A DNA stretch of 64,000 nucleotides from Rhynchospora pubera (lineage: Eukaryota; Streptophyta; Magnoliopsida; Poales; Cyperaceae), in the NCBI GenBank assembly GCA_028095005.1, contig CM051460.1:189208742-189272741 (forward strand), in the 5' to 3' direction. Under the pieces are notes generated by a model. The model was not told where the DNA came from. It was given only the letters and a program-made list of their open reading frames with translations, and searched no databases. This document shows, in pieces, positions 47,446 to 56,611 of the stretch. The first letter of the stretch is position 1, and each line of letters begins with the position of its first letter. Both the position numbers and the translations under genes were made by a program.

Positions 47446-47851
47446 ATGATAAGCAATCCCGACAAAGAGGACAAGTAAGCTTCTGTAGTAGCCATCTATC
47501 CAAGCATTTCTTGTGGAACAAATGTTTGCATTTCAGATCTCTAATCTCTCCCCCTTCTTCAATCTCAGACATACACAATACACACTCCACTGCTCCATCA
47601 ACATCCTCACGGCTTCTCGTGTACCTAATCACACCAAGCCTGATATCAAAAATGGATACACTGCGCACAAAAACTACCGGTTGGCGGTTTGAGAACACAA
47701 CCGAATCGACCAGCCAAGACAACATGTGTCTCACTTCAGGATGATTCAGCATTGATACAAGAAAACTGGATCTGAATATAGTTAAAATGCACATTAATGG
47801 CAACATGAAAAGTAAAGAGGCAGCAAGCAATGCCACAAGTGGTATTTTCAT
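47429..47851 (-). CDS. membrane-anchored RING-H2 protein with MITE-derived C-terminus
   Basis: A single-exon frame of 140 aa from the ATG at 47851. Residues 4-25 form a membrane helix. The RING-H2 set is complete: C90, C93, C108, H110, H113, C116, C127, C130, with W120. The layout equals that of the RING gene at 10843, so it is probably also an E3 ligase of the same group. After CRDCLS the reading frame enters the inserted MITE (47289-47445): the last residues APFG and the TAG stop are encoded by the MITE terminal repeat, replacing a longer native tail (the 10843 protein has about 40 more residues). The RING is complete, so activity may be kept. A TATA-like tatatatg (minus strand, about 47888-47895) lies close upstream. 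A young truncated gene or pseudogene are both possible. Confidence 0.75.
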   Translation of the reverse strand: MKIPLVALLAASLLFMLPLMCILTIFRSSFLVSMLNHPEVRHMLSWLVDSVVFSNRQPVVFVRSVSIFDIRLGVIRYTRSREDVDGAVECVLCMSEIEEGGEIRDLKCKHLFHKKCLDRWLLQKLTCPLCRDCLSWAPFG

Positions 47852-47899
47852 GGCTGGAGAGATGCCAAACGAAGCAAATAGACAAGAGCATATATAGAT

Positions 47900-48610
47900 G
47901 TGTGTGTTTGCCTGAACATTAATCTAGATCGGAAGGATAAGATATAATATTCCACTTTTAGTATTTTACTTTCAAACTGCTTTCAGCTTGCATGTGTGCA
48001 TGGAGTCTTGCCAAATCTTTTGCTCGTTCTGCTATATAAGTATGTTAATTAATGTTCCAAACAAAAATATCCTTTTATCCCCCTAATCTAATATGATCTT
48101 CACACAATATAAAATGAAAAAAAGAAAATAAAAAGCGTGAACAATGCGTACGATAATCCTTAAATGCAAAAGAACTATTGACGAGCTATCCTATGTGCGC
48201 CCATAAGATTCCAAAGGAATTATTTATTAAAATTTTCAATGCGTAATGATTAATGAATAAGATTGCTACATTATTCACAAATTGAGCTTCGCCGGTAATA
48301 TTTAAAGTTCAACATGGGCAAAAAAAGGAACGGTGAGGGCGAAGCAAATGTTTTCAAGGGTTCCCTGCTCTGACAACCAGCATACCCAAGAAAACCAAAC
48401 CATCCACAAGTTATCTTCACCGTCATTACTAATGGTACATTAAATTGTAAACAAGTATTCAAGGGTTCCCTGCTCTGACAGCCAGCATACCCAAATCAAA
48501 TCCTTTAAAATATAAATTTTAGCAATTGACTCGAGTCTTAATCACTAGCAGGCTCTTTTAAAGCATCCAAATTTAGATTAAACTAAGCTAGAATAGAACT
48601 ATAGTAGCCA
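47900..48610. other. spacer between the RING gene and HINT1
   Basis: No gene. It contains a 37-bp dispersed direct duplication. Confidence 0.45.
48353..48494 (+). repeat. 37-bp direct duplication, two copies 105 bp apart
   Basis: The strings at 48353-48389 and 48458-48494 (beginning ttcaagggttccctgctctg) differ at one base. No element lies between them that I recognise. Confidence 0.8.
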
Positions 48611-48617
48611 AAGTCCT

Positions 48618-48627
48618 TTTATTTATT
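48618..48627 (-). terminator. poly(A) signal of HINT1
   Basis: Overlapping AATAAATAAA on the minus strand lies about 60 nt after the HINT1 stop codon. Confidence 0.6.
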
Positions 48628-48686
48628 CAATCTGGAGATGATGCATACTTGAGCCTCACTGGTGCATATAAAGCTGGATGTTTCCC

Positions 48687-51600
48687 TTAGCCTGGAGGCC
48701 AGTTCATCTGTCGGCCACCAATAACATGCACATGTATGTGGTACACAGATTGGCCTAATATAAACATAATAAGATTGATCATATATTAAAATTTAAAATT
48801 GCAGTCTTTTGACACCTCATTTATGTGAAGTACAAAGTATATTTACCACAGTGTATGGTCACCAATGGTTATGAGCAAATAACCATTGATGTTTATCATG
48901 TTTGCAAGCAGCCAGAGACTTCTTTTTGCTGTGTTCCCAAACACATTTTTTGAGATACTTCAAATATAATCAACTAGCTATGTGAACTGACAAAGAATAA
49001 AACCGAGGTCCTCAGGCATAGACCTTACAATGATATTAGAGTTTCTATGGACAATAAAATCCATGGTCATTTATTATATTTCGCTTAAACTAATATTCTT
49101 TCTAATAATTGCATGCATGGACAACTACAAAAAAAATAAACCATTATTCAACGAAAATGAGATATATTTGCCTCTTTATGCAGACATAATATATTCCACC
49201 AACATTTTACTGTATTTTGATGAAAGCAATAAGCAGATTTGGAGAACTGGAAGGGTTCTCAAGTTTTTCATGCTGTGTGGTAAAACAATTGTATAATTGC
49301 TACAACTCTCAGGATAGACTCAAATGGTAGCATTCATTGTCTTTTAAAATAGGCCACAATAAGCTACACAGATCATTTCTTGGGCTGAACTATTCATTAG
49401 CACTGTGCTGGTAATTCTACAGGTGTAATAATACAAGGTAGCCTGAGTTGTCCTTTCTTTGAACTTACCAACAAAATTTAATGCACAGGATTTTCATTTA
49501 CCTAAAAGCCTTACCAATTACCTAATTCTGATTTTTGAACTTACCAAATGAAATAAAGGAAAAAGTATTCAACCATTTGGAGGAGAAACCAAAAAAAAAA
49601 AAGGAATATACAATACATACAAGTTACTATTCAGTAAATATTAGAGGAAAGAAAGACATACATCCATTTTTGCCATCATTAATGACAACTCTATATCCAT
49701 CATCAAGCTTTTCCTGCTTGGCAACTAATTTTGCAACGTAGAGAAGTCGACCAAGTATCTCCACATGCCTTTCCTCTGCCTATAAACCAAAAGGACACAA
49801 TACAAAAGGAGTCAAACGTATGTATGCTACAAAAATACAAGGGATTTATGCCACTAAATTAGATAAAACAATAACATCCACTGCTTCTCAGTATTTTAAA
49901 AACATGATAAATTGTGTTACTTGTAAAACACCAGAATCTAAGATGCACCACCAGCTTAATATTTAAAAAGAAAGGTCAAAATAGTCCACGCTAGCTTAAC
50001 AATAATAATATTTTCTTTGAAACTATAATCCCTCTCCTCCTAACTCCTCTTTTCTCTGTGAGTTTTTATCATTGCTCAAAAATAACTCACAAAGAATAAG
50101 ATTGAAGTACATGCCAACATAATGTAGGATTATTTCGACCCAGAAAATAAGAAATTATTCTCTGTTGATTATTCCAATTCTTCTTATAATGGCTGTTTTT
50201 ACATTGAGATTTCCAGCAATTAAGTATAGTGGAATTCTTCAAAGGCAAAAATATGTATATGCAATTATGCATAGAAGTGGTATGTACCTTTGAAAGACCA
50301 GTTAGTCCATCTCTGACCTTAGGGATGACTAGGATATGAGTCGGGCCTTGGGGACTAATATCCCTAAATGCGAGCACCTGTATGCAAATTAACCACCCGA
50401 AATCAGTAATTATGAATTAAATACAAAAATAAGGCACATTGGTTAATTAAAATTAAAAAATAATTTATCCTATCTGTCAGGTATGTGGGTCCAAACATTG
50501 AATGGTCAAGTGATGACCATGGTGGAGTGGCTTATGACATGTTGGTCCAGACAAGGCAGGAGCAAGGGTTGCAGATAGGGCGGAGCTGGATACAGCCAGA
50601 GAGGATGATTGCAGTGGATCATGTTGAAGAGTAAAAATGATAATCACAGCTTGATCTGGCTCTGGTGCTTGTGGATTCTAGATCCTTACTTTAATCAGGA
50701 TTTCAAACTACATCTGTGCTTAATTGTAATAAGAGATTCGATTTGTTCCTGCCATTGATTTGTTTTGTAATAGTTGGGATAGGGATATACACATTAAATA
50801 GAGATATAGGGTGGTGCAAGGTAAGATAGCATCCGCTGTGCCAGTATCATTAGATAGCGGGGACTTTGATTTACTGAGGGTTTTTAGAACGTTTATCAAT
50901 TTCTGTACGGATGCTTTTCTTAATAGAAAGGTGTTAAAACACTCCTCTACTTAGTTCCCCAAAAAATAATAATAAATAAATAAACATCAATTTGCCACAA
51001 CTTTACAAAAATGAGTTCCACTATGATTTATGATATAAAACAGTTCATAAGCGAATACTTCAAACAAGGAAAATATAAAAAATCAAAATATCCTTCAAAG
51101 CAACAATACAGAAAATTTAAATAAAAGTAGGAGTGACAATACTTTATCATCCTCATAAACAATAGTGGAAGGAATCTCCTTGTTAATGATCTTGTCGAAT
51201 CTGCAATAAAGTCCCTGATCGATCATTAACTTATAATCAGTTGTTTAAGGACTCAAATAAGGCACTAAACATATGTTAAAGTTGCTGTGTTACTCTTAAA
51301 AGCATAATCTCTCACTCTTTATAAATAACATTAGCTCATCTGCAGATGAGCTGCAATCTATGTACCATTTACAATAAAAGGCCATAATATATCCAGGGGT
51401 GGGAATCCACCAACAACAGTTCAGTTGAAAACCTTGACACGGTTGAAAAACTAACTTAGAAGCTTAAATATGATAATGATACTCAGAAATTGAATGAAAC
51501 TTAATGCACAACCAATCTACAACAAAACTAACCATATGTCTATGAGCTTTTATCCATTTTAAAGTTTTTTGACTTGATTCAAGTAAATGTTATCTAGGGT

Positions 51601-51835
51601 ATCAAATAAAGGTTTTGTCAAAGGATCCTAAACCTATATCCAGATCAAATACAAACCAGCATAACAGGAACCCATATTTTATCTGGATAAGGCGAATCTA
51701 TCTACACTGGCCATTTACAATCCTAGACAATAGAGAGCGAAATTAAAATGAAAGGGAAAAGGATAATCACATGGTCGGAGCGTCGCCGTCGACTGGAATC
51801 GCGGCCAGAGCCGCCTCTTTCTCTGATTGCGCCAT
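48687..51835 (-). CDS. HINT1: HINT1-type histidine triad nucleotide-binding protein, five exons
   Basis: The exons (minus strand) are 51771-51835, 51143-51200, 50288-50377, 49662-49779 and 48687-48754. They total 399 nt and encode 132 aa. All four introns are GT-AG and phases agree. Recognisable stretches are FDKIINKEIPSTIVYEDDK, LAFRDISPQGPTHILVIPKV, GLSKAEERHVEILGRLLY and QSVYHIHVHVIGGRQMNWPP followed by G. The histidine triad H116-x-H118-x-H120 is intact, and GGRQMNWPPG is the family's usual C-terminus. HINT1 proteins are cytosolic or nuclear purine nucleoside phosphoramidases that hydrolyse AMP-N bonds (plant orthologues were called 14-kDa zinc-binding protein). The start is the ATG giving MAQSEKEAALAAI. 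A minus-strand LINE-unrelated promoter element (gtttatag, about 51864) may be the TATA. Intron 2 carries an antisense LINE tail. The gene looks functional. Confidence 0.95.
50475..50965 (+). mobile_element. probable 5'-truncated LINE tail in HINT1 intron 2, antisense to the gene
   Basis: It ends aatagaaa, hairpin ggtgtt aa aacact, then an A-rich tail (about 50945-50965), the plan seen in the other LINE tails here. Near its start an open stretch (to the TAA at 50632-50634) encodes about 57 residues including GRSWIQPERMIAVDHVEE, which I cannot assign. Boundaries and duplication are unclear. Placement in an intron and opposite to HINT1 would keep its effect on the mRNA small. Confidence 0.45.
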
Positions 51836-52780
51836 TAGAGTTGGAAGTATAACTAGGGATTTTCTATAAACCTCCTCTAATCTGTAATCTCTTCCTTCTT
51901 TCCGATTGAAGCAATTACAATTTTGCCCCTCCAGAGGTTACATTTCTTTTCGAATGGTCTAGGTCTACGGTCTTCCACTATCTTTAACTAATCAGATCAT
52001 GTCGACCCCACTGTAAGAAATTTCGGTGTATAGCTTGTATGGTCTTGGCGTCCTGGAGATCTCGCACTCGCAGTCTCGCACTGAAGAACGAGAAATGATA
52101 ACAAATAAACACGTATAACAGACAAGATAGAACGTATAGATTATCAAAGTATATAATAGATAAGATAGTTCATATAAGTTCACATAGATGATCAAAGTGA
52201 ATAAATTCAGATTTTTATATATATATATAGTCAACTTATTTTTATTGAATTTATTTTGATTATTTATATATTTATTTTTATCTATTTTATGTGTTCATTT
52301 TGTTCAAAGGATTACAAATAATTACAAAACTACAAATAACATTAATCAATTTCCCTAAAAAACGCACTTACAATTGAATATTGGGCTTCTTTGGAGAAGG
52401 CTGTTTACTTTGGACCTTGAATTCTTGAATCCTTGAATCTTTCAAAGGCTTTATATTAGTTATAAACTTATAATCAGTTTGAGACCATAGATAAAAAGAC
52501 TGTCTACCTCAATCCAATTTCGGCAATCTAATGGCTTCAGTAAAGGAGTCTTCAAATTATAAACAGAGATGACATTTTCACCAAGAATATGCTTTTGTTT
52601 TATCCTTGACCAGAACGAATTGATTGTGAGGTCCTGACAATATAGGATCAGTAAAGTTTTAGAATATTAAAATAATAAAAAAATAATTATTTTCTTGTCG
52701 AGCACTTCTTACCCCGGGTCAGTCACCAATCACCATGGACGCTCGTACCATCTCGTGCAACTGATAGTTTTTCTTATATA
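51836..52780. other. HINT1 promoter side and AT-rich spacer
   Basis: The first 100 bp are the HINT1 5' leader/promoter. Beyond it no gene is recognised. Confidence 0.45.
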
Positions 52781-52919
52781 GGCTCTGTTTGGATAGGTGT
52801 GGGAAGAAGGGAAGAAGAGAAAAAGTATTAGAAAGTGTGTAATTTTATGAAGAGTTTGAATTGTTTATAATTTTTTTCTTCCTTCTTCTTCTTTCTTCTT
52901 CCTATATCCAAACGCACCC
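52781..52919. mobile_element. Tourist-like MITE, TSD ata
   Basis: Ends ggctctgtttggata / tatccaaacgcaccc, core 'aagtgtgtaattttatgaag', and ata flanks (52778-52780, 52920-52922). Confidence 0.85.
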
Positions 52920-53058
52920 ATAAAGTACCAACCCTTAAAATTAATTAAAGTTGTACTAATTAAAAATAAATAAATTTGATACTTACGAATAATGATGCAC
53001 GCTGATTGATAGACATCAATAAGAGGCTATTATTTGCATATTTAACGCAAATCTTGGG

Positions 53059-53238
53059 GAAATGTGATCCAGTCCCGCGCGGGACCATCCAGCGCACCGT
53101 TGCGAGCCGTATGATTTAATCTCAATGGTAAAGGGAGCCCCGTGCATGTAACCTGATTGATAGGCCCGAACCATCCAGATCAGATCGACGGTTGGTAAGC
53201 TGCGCTGGACGGTCCCGCGCGGGAGCAGAGTCGGATTG
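53059..53238. mobile_element. Mutator-type MITE, conserved-centre family, copy 2
   Basis: Perfect 9-bp flanks aatcttggg (53050-53058, 53239-53247). The inverted arms include tcccgcgcgggaccatcca and its inverse. The centre 'ccgtgcatgtaacctgattg' followed by ataggcccg matches copy 1 at 38172-38363. Confidence 0.85.
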
Positions 53239-53511
53239 AATCTTGGGAGCCAGAACGAAAAGGTTAAACTTACAGTATTCAAGTACTCAAGAAGAATCGA
53301 CGACACTCTGAGCCACGCCAGAGAATTAATTTGGGAAGAGAAGATCCATCAGATTGCATTTCTAATAAAATATTAAAGTTGGGTTTCATAGTAATTAAAA
53401 TGTTTTGGAAATTATTCAAGTGAACCCTTACTGCCTGTTTTCTAGAGCTCTTGAGAGCTAATAAATATCAATCATTTTCAAAACTTATGCTAAGTGTTAG
53501 CAAGTATTAAA

Positions 53512-53670
53512 GGCTCCGTTTGAATAGGTGTGGGAAGAAGGAAAAAAAAAAAGAAGTGAAAAAAAGTATTGTGAAGTGTGTAACTTTGTGAAGAATTTGG
53601 ATTGTTTATAATTTTTTTTTCTTCCCTTTTTTCTTCTTCCTACTTCTTCTCAACGCATCCAAACGGAGGC
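53512..53670. mobile_element. Tourist-like MITE, TSD aaa
   Basis: Ends ggctccgtttgaat / atccaaacggaggc, core 'aagtgtgtaactttgtgaag', and aaa flanks (53509-53511, 53671-53673). Confidence 0.83.
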
Positions 53671-53758
53671 AAAGAGTAAGAAATATGAACCATAGAATAA
53701 GTTATCAGATTGATCGAAAATGTAAATAAAATAAATAATTCTTTAATTTCAAATCTAT

Positions 53759-53947
53759 GGCTCCGTTTGGATGTGTTGAGAATAAGATAGGAAGAAGGAA
53801 GAAGGGAAGAAATTTATTGGGAAGGGGTAAATTTATTGGGAAGTGTGTAACTTTTGTGAAGAGTTTGGATGGTTAGGAATAAATTTATTGAAAAAAATTC
53901 CTTATTCCTTATTCCTTCTTCCCACTTTTCACCATCCAAACACAGCC
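53759..53947. mobile_element. Tourist-like MITE, TSD tat
   Basis: Ends ggctccgtttggat / atccaaacacagcc, the family core, and tat flanks (53756-53758, 53948-53950). It contains a short internal duplication of 'aaatttattgggaag'. Confidence 0.85.
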
Positions 53948-54514
53948 TATAGGTACTACCCTTTCATTTTCATTTGTTACCTCGAACTCATCTCTACCAG
54001 ATTTTCATAAAATAAAATTAATTGTAGAAAATTATTGTCATTACCATCAGTCAGTTAAAACACTAAAATTCAACCGTAAATTTAATAATTATGGAAATTT
54101 ATGTTATCTACAACCGTCGGTTTTATTATTTATCAAGCGGAAATTATTTTCATATAAGTCTGGAGAAGCTAATAATCGATTTGTGGCTGCATATATATTT
54201 ATTGTCCTGCATATGACATTTCCGTGAGTCGCTTTCGTGCTGATTCATAGTCTTTTATGCAAACAAGCACCAGAAGTTAAAATATGTACGGGAAAAACAA
54301 TTTTTTGGGATTTGAACCTCAAGTTTTGATATATATACATCAACCTTTCATTTGTATTATTAATTTTCAGAATTTAGAAAAATTAAATTGTTACTAGACT
54401 CTAGAAAGAGCACAAAGTTAGTTATTGAATTTTATATACACCAAGATGATTTTTAAACTTTCAAGAATGGAATTAGTATAGGATTAAAATTGGCCAAGAC
54501 TAACTGGATTTTTG

Positions 54515-54634
54515 CGAGAAGAGCTTAAATTTATTATAAACAATCCAAACTCTTCATAAAAGTACACACTTTCTAATAAATTTATATCTAGAAATAAAAA
54601 ATTTTCAAAATTTCTAAACGATCTAAACGGCCCC
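54515..54634. mobile_element. Tourist-like MITE, left end missing
   Basis: Inverted core 'acaatccaaactcttcataa' and a right end atctaaacggcccc. The left terminal repeat is not visible. Confidence 0.6.
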
Positions 54635-55170
54635 TTAAAAACTAATATAGTTCCTTTCAAAAAGATGGTGTGTTAGGTACAATGAGAGTCTAGGAACCGA
54701 AGTCCAAGTATTAATTTGGTATAAATGAAAGTTCAGAAACCAAAAGTTGATATTTGTTGTCCAATTTTATACTGTATGGAAGGTAATAAACGTGTCTAAT
54801 TTTCAAATATCAATCATATTTTTACATGTTAATGCATAACATAAATCTAATAATAATATAATTATAATATTTTCTATACGTAAATGAAATATTTAAACAT
54901 TTTGTTTTTATTTGTATTTGTTATTGTTTTCCGGACTCCGCTATACAAGTAAATATTTATTAAAAAAAATAAAATTTTAAATAAAATTTCTATAAAGAAA
55001 TCTTATGCACCAAATTAGTGGGAAAACATTTTTTTCTTACATAAATATTATGCTATAAAGAAATCTTATGCACCAGATTATGCTTGGAAGGTCTTAATTC
55101 TGTATTTCTGTCTAGCGAGGAAAACCGAACTAGAGTAAGCGTTGGTACTATCCGGTGTCAGTGTGCAAAG
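54635..55170. other. AT-rich spacer
   Basis: The string 'tataaagaaatcttatgcac' occurs twice (about 54989 and 55053). No gene is recognised. Confidence 0.4.
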
Positions 55171-55175
55171 AAAGA

Positions 55176-56555
55176 TGTTGTACTAAACGTCTCTAGGTTT
55201 GTCGATTACAAAACAATATCATTTGGCATTTAACAATCTTCTTTGAGTTTTATAGGGAGAAGGTGTAAAGTTTGAAGACTTGGATAAAAGTTATGTGCAA
55301 GATCAAGTCTTTAGAGAGCTTATAGGCTAGTTTAGACTAGGATAAAAGGTATACTTTAGTCCTTGTTTATCCTTGAAATGGTCTAGTTAGTAGAAAAGCT
55401 CAAGAACTCAGTATTTCTATCAGTTTCGACCCAGTGCGTCGTATAACGCAATATTGGCTTGTACAACGCACCAGTGAGTCGTGTAACGCAATATTGCGTC
55501 ACACAACGCATCAGTTTGTGCAGTTCTTTTCCTTTCACAGACCCAGTGCGTTACACAACGCAACAGAAGGTCGTGTAACGCACCAGCTGCATCATACAAC
55601 GCAATTTACGTGTCGTGCAACGCAATTTCCTCAAATCAAGCCAGAACGTTGTATAACGCACTGAAGCGTTGTACAACCTTCCTTTGTTTTTTCTCTAGCC
55701 TTTTTCACTCGTTTTTGAAGCAAAATTCTGATCATTTAATGACATTTAATGTTGCGTTGCACAACGGGTGGTCAGCGTCGTATAACGCGCCTGACAGCTC
55801 AAACGACTAGTTTATCCGTTTTGTTTTATTATAATGGTCTTCCAGTGCGTCGTACAACGCAATATTGGGTCGTGTAACGCACTGCCAACGGATAGTTTGT
55901 TTTTGTTTTATTATAACGGCTATCTGTGGGTCGTGTAACGCACAACAGCAAATTGAGTTGTTTTGCAGCTTTTGACGAGCTCTATTTATATCCACCCCTT
56001 GTTCTCTCTCCAAAGAGAGCTGAACCTTGCAAAATGAGACCAGAACAGAGCCTTTGAGCACAGGGATACTCTCCCACTTGAGCTCTTCATAGCTAGACCA
56101 TTTTGAGAGATTTAGTAGCCTCAAACACCACTGCCCCGACATTGTCGTTAGGTGTAGGTTGGAATAGGTTGAGAGCTCTTCTCCTTTGAGGCCGTTGTGC
56201 CATTCGAGTTAGGCCGATCCGCCTCGAGTGTCCTTGTGACGAGGTGATTCGGTTCGAAATTGTAGTCCCGTTCTTATTGGAATTGAACGGAGCGCGCCCT
56301 TTGGTGGTAGCAAAACTCCCGGAGACGTACGACTAAGGCTAGCTTCTTCTAGCGGGTCAGAACTCCGTAATCACATCGCGTGTTCAATTTCTCTCTCTCT
56401 TTTTCTTTCTTTTTATCTTGCTATACTTGAATTGCTTGTGTGCTTGCTTGTATTGGGTACCAATTGAATTGTGTTAGGATAGTTCATACCAAACCGGTCC
56501 AAAATCATAATTGTTTCCGCTAAATCTTAATTAAGCTGTCTCCTTAGGGACAACA
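55176..56555 (+). mobile_element. 5' LTR of the gag-only Copia element
   Basis: It starts TGTTGTACTAAACG and ends TTAGGGACAACA. At least 14 copies of a near-palindromic word GCGTYGTRYAACGC lie between 55434 and 55942. A TATA-like tatttata is at about 55983, followed by a CT-rich transcribed leader. Its first 318 bp are inverted at the 3' LTR of the same element, and the rest (55507-56555) is directly repeated at 59303-60364. Confidence 0.88.
55434..55942 (+). repeat. array of near-palindromic GCGTYGTRYAACGC words in LTR U3
   Basis: Examples are gcgtcgtataacgc (55436), gcgttacacaacgc (55548), gcgttgcacaacg (55754) and gcgtcgtacaacgc (55846). The perfect form gcgttgtacaacgc is its own reverse complement. 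The same words recur in the 3' LTR (59341-59760). Confidence 0.88.
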
Positions 56556-56558
56556 AAG

Positions 56559-56570
56559 TGGTATCAGAGC
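56559..56570 (+). other. primer-binding site (initiator tRNA-Met type)
   Basis: The string tggtatcagagc, three bases after the LTR, is the canonical plant Copia primer site. Confidence 0.9.
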
Positions 56571-56611
56571 GAGAACCTCGATTAAGTTAGTCTTAATCTC
56601 GGTTTTCGGTC

